Assembly: GCF_035594125.1 (NCBI RefSeq)
Contig: NC_087151.1
Coordinates: forward strand, 14,347,501 to 14,411,500
Direction: 5' to 3'
Length of the DNA: 64,000 bases
From: Scylla paramamosain
Lineage: Eukaryota; Arthropoda; Malacostraca; Decapoda; Portunidae
Positions 26,223-53,804 of the stretch are shown piece by piece. The notes beneath the pieces were generated by a model. It saw nothing but the letters and a program-made list of their open reading frames with translations. It did not search any database and was not told where the DNA came from. Position numbers and translations under genes: made by a program. The number at the start of each line of letters is the position of its first letter. Within the stretch, counting starts at the first letter, position 1.

Positions 26223-26869
26223 AGCCTGCCATACATGCTCAGTTTTAACTGACAGTCTGACTGAATGAGCTTCAAGGTCACTGCATGTGCTCTCACACTA
26301 TTCATTTCCATTCTCCCTTTAGGTCTCAGTCAGCATCCAACCAGCATCATAGCAACACCATTCCCTCCCCATCATCTGGAGATTGTGCTTCTCAGCATTA
26401 CTGGGATGCTCACTATTATGAAAAAAAAGAAAAAAAAAAAACACATTGAACCAAATAGTGCAAGAAATATCCATTGTTGATTTTAATTTAACTACAAGCA
26501 CATCAAAAGGCTCCTGCTCTCTTGTTTTTTGTCTGAATATTCATTACTCAACTTTCCATAGGCATGGGTATACTCTGTAGATGTCTATGAATTTATTCCA
26601 AGAAATTTATCATCTGATATGGTCATTGTAAGCATGCCTTTGCTTGTATATGCCCAGAATGCAGGCTACCCCATACATGCACAAACTGGCCTTCCATTAA
26701 TGAGAACAGATGGTCAGTTTTTCACTGAACACTTCAATTCATAAGGCTGCATTTCTGACCTGCCTTCTTTAAAATTTCCCCTTACACACTCAAACTGGCT
26801 TGAAGATACCAGTTCAATCTGGTTTAATCAATCTATCTGTCAGTTAAAACTGAGCATGTATGGTAGGCT
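26223..26869. mobile_element. 647-bp MITE with about 33-bp terminal inverted repeats and TAA target duplication
   Basis: Left end AGCCTGCCATACATGCTCAG at 26223. The right end at 26869 reads AGCCTACCATACATGCTCAG on the opposite strand, and the match continues through TTTTAACTGACAG on both sides with one mismatch over about 33 bp. TAA flanks both ends (26220-26222 and 26870-26872). The 3-bp TWA duplication and the lack of a transposase fit a PIF/Harbinger-type MITE; that class assignment is inference. Confidence 0.82.
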
Positions 26870-26892
26870 TAAGACAGGTTTGATTCAGTCTT

Positions 26893-26895
<3 letters not shown>

Positions 26896-26957
<62 letters not shown>
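26896..26957. repeat. (GT)n microsatellite
   Basis: About 31 perfect GT units, 27 bp from the right end of the MITE. Confidence 0.97.
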
Positions 26958-28798
<1,841 letters not shown>

Positions 28799-28799
<1 letters not shown>

Positions 28800-29067
28800 A
28801 TAGTTAGGTATTTTTTTATTTATCTATTATTGAGAAACTGCCCTGCAGCTACATTTAAGTATATGTTCTTATTTATTTATTTATTATACTTTCCCTCTCA
28901 AAAAAAATAAGGTCAATTTTAACTTCAAGAGTCTTAATATAACATACAAGTTCAAATCCTTTATATATGCAAAAAATAAAAATAGTAATAAAAAAAATAA
29001 TAATAATAAACAATAAGATATAATTTTCAAGTTTCACTAGTGATAGTTTGAAAAGAGGAAATGCAGA
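28799..29067. other. AT-rich spacer
   Basis: Simple A/T-rich sequence with short TTTA and AATA runs; no gene seen. Confidence 0.5.
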
Positions 29068-29155
29068 CATACTCTTGCATTACAGTGGTGGACAGAACAG
29101 GAATAAGAGTGAATAGCTTTGTGCAACAAAGCCACAGGAAACAGTGGAGAGTGCA
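29068..29155 (-). mobile_element. Short decayed family-1 fragment (RT C-terminus)
   Basis: ACTCTTGCATTACAG, TGGTGGACAGAACAGG and TTGTGCAACAAAGCCAC align by eye with the RT C-terminal region of family 1 (for example 44950-45040). It is much more diverged, so it is an ancient scrap. Confidence 0.5.
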
Positions 29156-29541
29156 TCTTTTGCTTGGAGAATCAATCTTACATGATAATCAGTAACAGAG
29201 AAGAGAATCTTCACTTACAGAGAGGGTATTATTAAGACTACTATGATGTAAATGGGGAGTCATAATTCTTTAAGAATAATTAAGCATCAAACACCTTGTT
29301 TTCCAGACTGATAATCTTTCTTCACAATTGCAGGCAGATCGTTGCAGAGGAAGGTACCCACCCTGCTGACCTACACAGTATTCCAGAACTCTGACTAACA
29401 TTCACATGCCGAATATCATCCTTCTGTCTTTTTTTTATTTACTACCTTTCACTGATTTTTCTTTTGCCATCATATGAGTATGTATTACAGTTGTAAGAAA
29501 TAGGCCTAATACATAATAATGTAATATTGTATACAGATGAT

Positions 29542-30414
<873 letters not shown>

Positions 30415-30429
30415 TATATATATATATAA

Positions 30430-36774
<6,345 letters not shown>

Positions 36775-36866
<92 letters not shown>
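36775..36866. repeat. (TA)n microsatellite after the E6 tail
   Basis: About 45 TA units directly downstream of the E6 poly-A tail. Confidence 0.97.
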
Positions 36867-38880
<2,014 letters not shown>

Positions 38881-38939
38881 AGAAGGGTCACAGCAAGGGA
38901 ATGTGAATTTTAAGACAGGCCGTGACCTGCAACGAGGAC

Positions 38940-39985
38940 TCATCAACTTGCCGGCAACAGCATGAATTGGGTAGCCATTAACTCATTTGTCTTACTATTT
39001 TTATTCAGATTAAGATTTCATAAGAATAGTTGTTTTACCGAAATTTTAAGGAGACGCTATGGTATGACATGCATCAAAATCTATAGAGTATTGGAAATTA
39101 CTAACTATAAAGTCAGCAAAACAAAACTTGATATTGAATTTCTTACTAAATTTAAGAAATATGACGTTCTTTCTAAATTTCTAAATTTTAAGGTACATAA
39201 TCCTGCCATTAGAACCACACCTATCTATATGGCCTGTCAATTTAAATTATTAAATTTGGAGATTGCTTTTAAGAATAAACTATTTAAACAACAACTAGCT
39301 GATCATGAAATAGCTCACGATGAATTCAAGAACTGTGTTTCATGGCTGGATTACAACTGCCTCCACACAAGGCTCAAACAAAGTAGTAATGCTAAATTAA
39401 AGAATGCCGAGTATATTCATAAGAAAAAGCTGGATAATTTAGATATACCTAGCAACAACTCCTTTAACAAAAAATAAGGTGAATAATCTTTCAAGTAGAA
39501 CTTTAACAAACTCTAGAGTTGGAGGCCTTGTCACTTGACCTTACGTTTTCGCTTCCGAAATTCAAGGTAGACTTTGTTAACCACTTTCTAAGCCTTGAAG
39601 TTAGTAAGGATGCTTGAACGTTTCAATTTAGGAGATTTTGAGCGGGACAAGGAATTTAGTACAAGGAATTTCTGCTATTGCTCATTCATCTTCTAGGGAC
39701 TTCAGTGTGATTAAAAGATTTTTTTCAAAACTACCTCAAATCTTATATGACTCTGCTAACTTTAAAATCTGATAAATCTGTTATTTTTATTATGAAACCT
39801 GATAAAGGCCGTGAAACAGTAGTCATAGACAAATTTGATTATATAAGTAAAGAAGAAAACATCTTAAATGATACAACTAAATTTAAAGTCATAAAGGAAA
39901 AAGCGGTTGTGTTTTTAAGAAGGATGAAGGACAAACTTGCCAGACAGTTAAGACATCTACTTAAGTTAAAAATTATTGGGGAGGA
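38940..39985 (+). mobile_element. Penelope-like element, inverted 5' half
   Basis: Plus strand: a long frame at 38962-39477 (ACQFKLLNLEIAFKNKLFKQ, CVSWLDYNCLHTRLKQS), then a frame-broken stretch, then SDKSVIFIMKPDKGRETVV, IDKFDYISKEENILNDTTKF and LRHLLKLKIIGEE. The KPDKG..VV...DY motif is the conserved N-terminal RT region of Penelope-like elements. It stops before the palm domain. The 3' half lies immediately to the left in opposite orientation, so both halves may come from one rearranged insertion. Confidence 0.75.
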
Positions 39986-40116
39986 GGTGACAAGAAACAC
40001 AGGTGTTGGGAGGTAAGTTTATTCCCGACTAGTTCTGTGTGTCACTGCCATGGACGCACACACGCCCCATGATCTGGCACCCCCCGGACTGGTGGTATGG
40101 AAAATGAATGAAGGAA

Positions 40117-40676
40117 GTTGGAGAGTAACAGTGTTTAGACTTTAGAGCATTTATTAAAGTGTGAAAAGGGGAAGAAGTACTCTGTAGAGCGGAGTGACCT
40201 ACAGTCTAACGTGGGTTCCGAAACAAAAGATAGTTTGAGGAGGCAAGCGCAACAGAGGGGATTGTTGGAGATAGCAAGTTTTATAGCAGTTATAAAGTGT
40301 AAGAGTAGCAGAGGGGTCATTTTCATTATAGTGGCCTCATTCGAACCATGATAGAATAGTTATTGTGTAAGATAGAAAGGAATGTGCTGGAACAGGGTGG
40401 ATTGTCAGAGTGCAAAAAGTCATAGCAGTGTCAGCAGAAGAATACCTATGGAGAGCAGAGGGGCTATTTGGTTATAGTGATCTTATCCGAACCACGGTGA
40501 AAAGCGTAGTCGGAGTGGGAAGGAGAGGGGAGTGGAAGGGATTGTAGGAGTGAAAGTTTGGCAGCAGGGAAAGCGGAAGGAGTCCTTTGTAAAGCATAGG
40601 AGTCATTGAGTTATTGTGGCCTCATCCGAACCACAGAAGGAAAGTTTTAAGTTGTGGGAAAAAAAAAGGAACACTG
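40117..40676. repeat. Diverged 140-bp tandem repeat, three to four units
   Basis: The anchors ATTGTTGGAG (40261), ATTGTCAGAG (40401) and ATTGTAGGAG (40541) are spaced exactly 140 bp apart. Each unit ends with a variant of GTGGCCTCATCCGAACCAC. A weaker fourth unit precedes 40257 (GTGGGTTCCGAAAC). Confidence 0.72.
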
Positions 40677-40869
40677 TCACATTTGTGGCGTGGGGTGGCA
40701 GCCTTACCTGGCACTTTCAAGAGAAACAACAGTCAATCAGGTCCCAGCTCCAGTCACATCACTGCAGTTGTGTACTTCCCTTTCAAGGGCACTGCACACA
40801 ACGGTATTCCCCCCACCTCCAGCTGATTACAGCCTATCACAGGTCGAAAGTAGGAGTAATGACTATTAA

Positions 40870-43340
40870 CTCGGGGCTATCTGTGTCCCGTCTGTGTCTG
40901 TGTGCTACCTGGCGAATTCGTACCTACGTGTGTATTGCAGTAGTGTCTCGTAGTCATCGGTTATGTACCTCACCAGTCTCGCTGCTGATGTCCGTCTGTC
41001 TCTGCTGTCTGCATAGCTATGTCTCACTGCCAGCATCCTGAGTGGGCCCATTGTTTCGCAGTCCAGTAGATAGTGGACGAGAAGTTCCTCTGTGAAGATC
41101 CTGCAGTGCCTGCAGGGTTCTCTGTTGTAGTACTTGCTGAGCAACCTGACTGTAGGGAAACTTAAGCGTAATCAATGAATGCTTACTCTGTCATTTCTTG
41201 TGATGGAGCTTGGTAGCGACAGTGGTTCACCATCGGTTTCTAGTGCCTACCACTTGAGTGTGGCAGAAAGTGCCTCAGCATCTCTCCGCAACTCTCATCT
41301 TGTGTTGTTGCTGACCTTACTAGTCTTTTAATCTGTTGGAAACTAAGAGGGACATTAATTGTTGGTCGGTCCAGTGTCAGTGCCCTCTTGGCCTCACTGT
41401 CTGCTGCTTCATTCCCATCAATGCCTACATGACTAGGTATTTATGCCAGTGTCACCTTTTTACCCTCGTCTTTCAGGCAGGACAGTAGGAGTTTGGTCAC
41501 AATAATGAGCCTGATGTTATCTCTCAGTGGGGTGTGCCTCAAGGCTTGCAGAGCTGTCATGGAGACAGTGTAGATGATGACGCCTTTGTCATTGTGTTGT
41601 CTGGCCTGTAAGAGAGCGGATATTATACCTACAAGCTCGGTTTGCAGGGTGGAGCAGTTGTCAAGACGTTATCCAGCCATGTCTCTTCTTGCCGCACACA
41701 AATGCCGCAGCTCTCCTAGCTGTGCTTGGGTCTACAGAGCTGTCAGTGAAATATATCCGTGCACCTGCTGTATCTGTTTGGAGAAGGATATCATTGGCTT
41801 TTGCCAGAAGCATTTCGCACGGGCACAGCGTCTTTTTGCATGGTAATGGTATGATATAGATGCTGGCTCATGCTGTTGCCCACGGTGGAGTTCTGTGTAG
41901 CCCTCAACCCGTCTGTCCTCACCTCTTCTGACTAGGTCCACGTCCTGGTGCGTAACTTGTACAGCACGCACCATGCTGCGCAACCACGTCTTTTCCGTGA
42001 AGAGCTGATGGTCCTGTGGAAGAATAACAATGAAATGCCGGCATGCTGGGTTGTTAGTGGGGCTGCTTACTATTTTAACAGCAAATGTTGTTGCTAGCTG
42101 TTCGATCCTCATTGCTAGAGGGGGCAGGCCAACCTCGGTTTGTAGTGCCTGAACATTGGTCCAATGGGACACACCAAGTATGTATCGCAATGCATTATTC
42201 TGTATTGTTTCCAGGCTCTTTCTCTTGCTATCAGCAAGGGACACTAGTGCCATCGCTGCATAGTCAACCAAGGATTGGACAGCCTGTATACAGACGCAAC
42301 ACACGATGGGTTAACCCAGCCATAGAGGTTGTCATTGCTTGCATGATGCTCGGTCACATCTTAGTTTTCTCTTTGAGGTGCTCAACCTCTTTCATCTTTA
42401 CCATACTCCGAGGTATTGGTACGCAGTCACCTAATGGAGGCATATGCCTTGAATGTGTAGGTTCCTGTCCAGTGACGAAGACATCGCAGCCATGGACTGT
42501 GGCTTCTCAGCTGAAATCTTAAGTCCCAGGTTCCTGCATGCAGTGGTTACTGCATCGAAGCCAGTCTGTACCGTGGCAACTCTGTCTCTTTGGCCCGAGG
42601 GCCAAATCATCAGCATAACTGAGGAGTGATACGTTTGTATGCAAAGGAATCCTCACAAGAGCTTCCATGAGGACGTTAAATAACATGGGGCTTAGGACTC
42701 TTCCCTGTGGAGTGCTGTTCTCAGATTGCTCAGTGTTTAAGACATGGCCCTGAAACCTCATCTTGGGTTTCGGTCACAGCTAAGGTTTCGGATCCAGCTA
42801 AGTAAGCAGTCTCTGACTCCTTTCACTGTCAGCCTTTCGGTTATAGCGGTTGGTGAAGCCAACGCGAATGCTTTCTCTAAGTCAAGGAAGATTACGATGG
42901 CTGGTCTATCACTTACCTCTGCAAGGAGAGAGACAATGCTATCAGCAGCGCTTCTTTCAGCAGAGCCGTATATGTTTTGGTGTGGTTCACCTAGATTCCA
43001 CTTGAGGCGGCTCAGAACCATTCTCTCAACTGTCTTGGCTATGCAGTTTAACAGCGAGATTGGTCTGGTCTTATTTGGCTCCTTGGGTTTCGGGATGGGA
43101 TGGATGACAGCTGTTTTCCAGCCAACCGGTAGCCATCCTGCCAGCCAGGAGGCGTTGATGGGAGCGACCAGAGCGCTCTCCCCATGCTTCTCAGCATGGT
43201 GTATGTTATTTTGGTCTCACCTGAAGCGGTGTCTTTACTTGTTTTCTTAGCCCATTGCAGTTCTTGCAGTGTGAAAGGGTGATCAGTAGGAGTTGGGCGT
43301 TCCTTAGCTGTAGTCGCCAGTTATGTCGCCTCACAAGGTC
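40870..43340 (-). mobile_element. Family-3 non-LTR retrotransposon with RT and RNase H, broken
   Basis: Minus strand, 5' to 3': KTAVIHPIPKPKEPNKTRPI, IVIFLDLEKAFALAS, TPQGRVLSPMLFNVLM, LLSYADDLAL (RT), NLGLKISAEK, ALRYILGVSHWTNVQALQTE, then RNase H (RIYFTDSSVDPSTARRAA; LQTELVGIISALLQ; SHVGIDGNEAADSEAKR) and a C-terminal CRHCRIFTEELLVHYLLDC cysteine/histidine motif ending at 40905. This is an I/R1-group layout. Several frameshifts separate the parts. In RNase H the third acidic position, expected in YTDS, reads YTVS (GAC to GTC), so catalysis is probably lost. No endonuclease is visible, so it is 5'-truncated. Confidence 0.8.
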
Positions 43341-43359
43341 CTGTGAGGCTGGTGGCGAG

Positions 43360-43567
43360 AGACTAATATGAAGCACGTGTAACACTAAGGAAGGAGCAGA
43401 AATTAAGGAAACTGCATTCATTATAGTAGTTAATTGCAGCAGTGAAGTTGTGTGAGAGAAACGAGACTAATATGAAGCATGTGTAACACTAAGGAAAGAG
43501 TAGAAATTAAGGAAACGGCATTCGTTATAGTAGTTAATTGCAGTAGTGAAGTTGTGTGAGAGGAACT
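43360..43567. repeat. 104-bp tandem duplication
   Basis: AGACTAATATGAAGCACGTG at 43360 and AGACTAATATGAAGCATGTG at 43464 start two units of 104 bp that differ at only a few positions. It lies just 5' of the RNase H element. Confidence 0.88.
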
Positions 43568-44144
43568 AGCTGTGGAGAGCTTAGCTGTTGAGAGGTAGTG
43601 AGGGTTGTTTACGTGGTAAATTTGATGACATGGCGCGAAGGGTAGATAAGACATACAGGGATCTCTGTAGAGGTATGGGTCACCCGGGGTCGCATATCTG
43701 GCCCAGAGGCCTCAGAAGGGGCAGATTGTGCCCAGTCTTCAGAGAGAGAGGTGTTGCGACTCGCTCTGTTTTCTCCATAAACCCTAGACCCTCAAACGCC
43801 GACCCTCGAAGTCGTAAGTGTTGCATTGTGGTTAATTAACAGTAAATGCTACATGTCAAAATACACTGAAAATTATTATACATGTATTGCACTTGCGTAT
43901 CTATTATTCTGAATGCTTGTTAAATCACAAACCATTATGTATTCTGGTCATTATATCGCACTTTATTATGATGGAATGCTATCTCTTTATGATGTTTATG
44001 TATCTTAAGTGCATGCGAATGTTTTATTGTATTTCAATACTTCTCATTCTGATGTCAAATTAATTGTCACTACAGGTTAACCGCATTAAAGCGAGTAAAC
44101 GACTGGGTCGTTTGTCATCCTGATCACTTACAGACGTGATGGCG
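43568..44144. other. Unassigned stretch
   Basis: A short GC-richer segment (43620-43830) with an 83-codon + frame I cannot assign, then AT-rich DNA. No splice evidence. Confidence 0.4.
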
Positions 44145-44437
44145 TCTACACAGTCAGACCTGGGGAAATTTGGAGTCCCCTCCCCAGATAGGGACTCCGA
44201 GGCTGGTATAGGAGTCGCCATATTACTTTAGAATTTTGAGTGAAGGGCGTGTGTGAAGAGAGTTGTCTTTAGAGGACAGGCTGTGACTGCCCCCTTGTGT
44301 TGTGAGACACAAAGGGAAACTTTCAGTGAGGTCACAGCTGGGTTTAATGATAAGTTCACAGCACCCCCTTATCCAGTGCTTCAGACCTTACTGGGAGTAA
44401 TTATCGTTTCAGCAGGTGTCTACTGCCTCCTCCTGTG
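44145..44437 (-). mobile_element. Family-1 5'-end-only fragment (E7)
   Basis: Contains the family 5' terminus (GGAGGAGGCAGTAGACACCT on the coding strand), the whole 5' UTR, the ATG at 44221-44219 and about 25 codons (MATPIPASESLSGEGT). Everything downstream is absent. Retention of the 5' end without the 3' end cannot come from ordinary 5' truncation. Confidence 0.85.
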
Positions 44438-44709
44438 ACATGCTACTGAAGAAGAGTTAAGATATCCGAAATTGTGATCCAGCGAAAATGACTTGCTTCA
44501 GCGAAGTAATTAGTCAAATTACAAAAGAAAAAAAGGACAGTCATAACATATAAAGGAAATACCTTAAAGTAGTTAATAAATGCTAGATTAGCATGAATGA
44601 GTGGGCCTCCGCCTCCTTCCTTCCCTCCCCAGCTCGCCACTTAACGAGTGGCACCGCGCGGCATTACATGATCATTTTTTTTTGTGTACAGTCTGCGCCG
44701 TCAAAGCCT

Positions 44710-45988
44710 TTTTTTTTTTTTTTTTTATGTAGGAAGGATACTGGCCAAGGGCAACAAAAATCTAATAAAAAAAAAATGCCCACTGAAATGCCAGTCCCTT
44801 AAAAGGGTCAAAGCAGTGGTCAAAAATTGGTGGATAAGTGTCTTGAAACCTCCCTCTTGAAGGAATTCAAGTCATAGGAAGGTGGAAATACAGAAGCAGG
44901 CAGGGAGTTCCAGAGTTTACCAGAGAAAGGGATGAATGATTGAGAATACTGGTTAACTCTTGCGTTAGAGAGGTGGACAGAATAGGAGTGAGAGAAAGAA
45001 GAAAGTCTTGTGCAGCGAGGCCGCGGAAGGAGGGGAGGCATGCAGTTAGCAAGATCAGAAGAGCAGTTAGCATGAAAATAGCGGTAGAAGACAGCTAGAG
45101 ATGCAACATTGCGGCGGTGAGAGAGAGGCTGAAGACAGTCAGTTAGAGGAGAGGAGTTGATGAGACGAAAAGCTTTTGATTCCACCCTGTCTAGAACAGC
45201 AGTATGAGTGGAACCCCCCCAGACATGTGAAGCATACTCCATACATGGACGGATAAGGCCCTTGTACAGAGTTAGCAGCTGGGGGGGTGAGAAAAACTGG
45301 CGGAGACGTCTCAGAACACCTAACTTCATAGAAGCTGTTTTAGCTAGAGATGAGATGTGAAGTTTCCAGTTCAGATTATAAGTAAAGGACAGACCGAGGA
45401 TGTTCAGTGTAGAAGAGGGGGACAGTTGAGTGTCATTGAAGAAGAGGGGATAGTTATTTGGAAGATTGTGTCGAGTTGATAGATGGAGGAATTGAGTTTT
45501 TGAGGCATTGAACAATACCAAGTTTGCTCTGCCCCAATCAGAAATTTTAGAAAGATCAGAAGTCAGGCGTTCTGTGGCTTCCCTGCGTGATATGTTTACC
45601 TCCTGAAGGATTGGACGTCTATGAAAAGACGTGGAAAAGTGCAGGGTGGTATCATCAGCATAGGAGTGGATAGGACAAGAAGTTTGGTTTAGAAGATCAT
45701 TAATGAATAATAAGAAGAGAGTGGGTGACAGGACAGAACCCTGAGGAACACCACTGTTAATAGATTTAGGAGAAGAACAGTGACCGTCTACCACAGCAGC
45801 AATAGAACGGTCAGAAAGGAAACTTGAGATGAAGTTACAGAGAGAAGGATAGAAACCGTAGGAGAGTAGTTTGGAAATCAAAGCTTTGTGCCAGACTCTA
45901 TCAAAGGCTTTTGATATGTCCAAGGCAACAGCAAAAGTTTCACCAAAGTCTCTAAAAGAGGATGACCAAGACTCAGTAAGGAAAGCCA
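44710..45988 (-). mobile_element. Family-1 copy E8, 5'-truncated, young, RT C-terminal half open
   Basis: T-run at 44710-44727, 3' UTR, then a continuous frame from about 45988 to the stop at 44820. It includes [50 protein letters not shown] and [13 protein letters not shown], with no stop or frameshift. The first few residues of the open frame (MSCANY) come from flanking DNA. The lack of lesions argues for a recent insertion. The N-terminal RT and endonuclease are missing, so it cannot be autonomous. Confidence 0.92.
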
Positions 45989-46189
45989 GGAAGTAGTTAG
46001 CACATGACATTAAATTTTTGCATGTCAGGGAAGAAAAAGTACAGGTAACACAGCTATGCAGTGGTTATTAACTGCTACTTTATTTCCCCACATCTACATA
46101 TTTTCCCACATCTACTTTGGTTCGTCATTTTTGAGAGTCTTCATCATACATCTATCCCTCTTTCCATTTATCTCTTCGCCTGTCTGTCC

Positions 46190-46195
<6 letters not shown>
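45989..46195. other. Spacer between two family-1 copies
   Basis: Unassigned AT-rich sequence leading into a compound microsatellite. Confidence 0.5.
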
Positions 46196-46413
<218 letters not shown>

Positions 46414-46539
46414 GGGTGTGGGGGAACGAAGGCAAACGAGGAATGGAAAAGGAGACAGCCAGCTTTGCCCTATCTCTGACCTCTCAGGAGGAAGCATGTC
46501 AGGTCACCAGTTCCCACCATCAACAGGAGTATTCATTAA

Positions 46540-51337
<4,798 letters not shown>

Positions 51338-51711
51338 TGCCCGAAGGCAGCTAATGGATTTTAGGCCCACACGGTGACGTGAATCGTTTATTGTATTCGG
51401 TCAAACCTGAAGACATACATAATAAACATAAGACGTACCTAGGGCTACTAACCATTATGTACTGTATCAACATAATGCATCACTAATCATGGATTATGAC
51501 AATTATGGCAATCGACCCCCTCGTAATACAGATGTGAACTCTTAAGGAGGCCTGTCACCAAGCAACGCCTGCGTCAATATTGTGGTGGTCCGATCTTTCC
51601 TGAAGTAGTCACACCCGAACGCGGTGGCGGTACAGAGGGATCTGTCCCTTCCGGATTCGTCCTTGCTGGCCCTCAGGGCCTCACGCCTGCCCATTTTAGA
51701 ATTAGGTCAGC
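51338..51711 (-). mobile_element. Possible solo LTR (Gypsy-like terminus)
   Basis: On the minus strand it would end GGCAGCTACA with an AATAAACGAT hexamer about 50 bp before, like the LTR at 55103-55630 (which ends GCGGCTACA with AATAAACG). The pentamer GATAG flanks it on both sides (51333-51337 and 51712-51716). The other end (GCTGACC) is not the canonical TG, so this is tentative. Confidence 0.35.
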
Positions 51712-52539
51712 GATAGTTCACCCCTCCCATATGTCATCATCCCTCCTTATCTTGCTTTACTGCTGCGTCAACGCTTTTCCCAGTAAACACAAGCCTCACT
51801 ACCACAATGTAGCTACACCTTACATCTTCACCACTTCCATGCTCAGTTTCATTATATCTCGCATTTATTTAACTTTCATAGCACGAAAACTTAATATACT
51901 AGTTCACTTTAACTCTCATAACACAGAACATGTTATTTAGCATACATATTTATTTTGTCCTTACACCTATTCCTTCTATCGTTGCTTCCATAACCGCCAG
52001 CACCACTGTTGGCGGTAACACTAGTATGGATGTAAGAAATGACAAATAAAAGAATAGGCTGCGTGGCACCATGCACAGCCCGTCTGCATTATTCACGATT
52101 GTGTTACCAGTAAACACCACATATGGCTTACACAGATTTTTTATATGCTTAAAGATGAAAATTGTGTCGCGTGACACTAACACAATCGTGTATAACACAA
52201 TTGTGAAACGCAGCAAAGTTGGTATCTCTCTCCGTGTTTGTTTACATTTTTGTGCCATTCCACGTGTTTCTTGAGTTGCGTTGACATCTACTTCACATCT
52301 TCAAATAATGGAAAGAACATCTACTTCAACCAGTTACTCCTCGAAAAAAGAACAGGCGTTGTTGGTTGAATTCTGTGAAACCTCCCCCCTCTCTCCGGCT
52401 AGGTTAGTTCATTTGCGGCGGAAAGGGCTACTTGATTCATTCAAAATCTTGATTCATCATAATCTACCAGAAAAAAATGTAGTTTCGTCCGAAAATGTTA
52501 GACGGATGTGCTTATATATAAATTTACTTTAATTTTTAG
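51712..52539. other. Unassigned stretch
   Basis: Contains a 13-bp inverted repeat (CACGATTGTGTTA at 52094 and its complement at 52178-52190) and an 83-codon + frame near 52281 that I cannot assign. Confidence 0.4.
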
Positions 52540-52681
52540 CTTCCGGATCCGGATCATGTCTGCTCATCTCACCAGTTCAACATCCATGTTGAGTTAAAAA
52601 TGTTCAAGAGGCATCATTTACAGGTGTGTAATTATTGTGCTATTCATTTGTAAATGAGCAGGCATGATCTGGACCCGGAAG
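52540..52681. mobile_element. 142-bp foldback element (28-bp inverted repeats)
   Basis: Arms 52540-52567 (CTTCCGGATCCGGATCATGT...) and 52654-52681 match as inverted repeats at about 24-25 of 28 positions around an 86-bp centre. No coding capacity. It may be a tiny MITE; no clear target duplication seen. Confidence 0.6.
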
Positions 52682-53309
52682 TCCCATACTACCTAACAAA
52701 ATTAAACAAACCGAACCGGCAAATTTATAAATGTAGACAGTTATTTACCTAGTAAGAAAAGAGTATGAATGTTTCTCGTGTAGTAACCTTACTCGAGGTT
52801 ATTGTTGTTGTTGTCTTGCATTTTGATGAGTAGATTCACGGTGTTTTAACTGATGTTTGGGCTATTACTTTTTTTCACCATAAAAGTATCAAATATTTTA
52901 TTTAGTTGTACCCTCCACATACTAAACGAGTCATATATATCTGGAATCAGAAGTTGTATTACAATGTGTAACGCAATTTTTTTTTAATCTGAAATGTGCA
53001 ACGCAAAATGAACAGGGTAAGACTTGTTCACTTTGCTCTACACATTTTTCACAGAATGTTCCAGTAATGTGTACAACTACGGGGCGAATTTGTGTAGCGT
53101 GTCACGAAATGTGTAATCCACTTTGCGTTTTACCATACCATTCTGAAGTGTAGTACACTTTTTGCTCTAAGCATGTGTCTAAACATGCGGGCAGTCCGTA
53201 CGCTTGGATAAATACAGTTTAGTTTTAAGAATTCCCTGAAATCGCAAGGAATCTTAAGGATGACACTTAACCCTCGAGTGAAACAGCTTCTGAGATTTCA
53301 TATCACAGC

Positions 53310-53311
<2 letters not shown>

Positions 53312-53341
<30 letters not shown>

Positions 53342-53368
53342 CGTGTGTGCGTGTGTGTGTGTGTGTAT
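53312..53368. repeat. (GT)n microsatellite with GC interruptions
   Basis: GT units interrupted by GCGTGCG. Confidence 0.94.
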
Positions 53369-53804
53369 CAAACTGTATTAATTAACATACATAACACATG
53401 ATTTCGGTAATATCTGCACTACTTTTTTTTTTTTTTTTTTTTTTTTTTAATGTAGGAGGGGCACCGGACAAGGGCAACAAAAATACGAAAAAAAAAAAAA
53501 AGCCCACTGAGATGCCGCTATCCGAAAAGGGTCCGAAGCGGAAGCAAAAATTTTAAGGATAAGTGTCTTGAAACTTTCCTCTTGAAGGAATTCAAGTCAT
53601 AGGAAGGTGGAAATACAGAAGCAGGCAGGCAGGGTGAGAAAAATTGGCGGAGATGTCTCAGAAAACCTAACTTCATAGAAGCTGTTTTAGCTAGAGATGA
53701 GATGTGAAATTTCCAGTTTAGATTATAAGAAAAGGACAGACCGAGGACATGCAGTGTAGAAGAGGGGTACAATTGAGTGTCATTGAAGATGAGGGGATAG
53801 TTGT

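Noticed and set aside
44820..46010. Treating the 396-codon frame as a host gene
   Set aside because: It is a 5'-truncated retrotransposon copy; its first residues come from flanking DNA.
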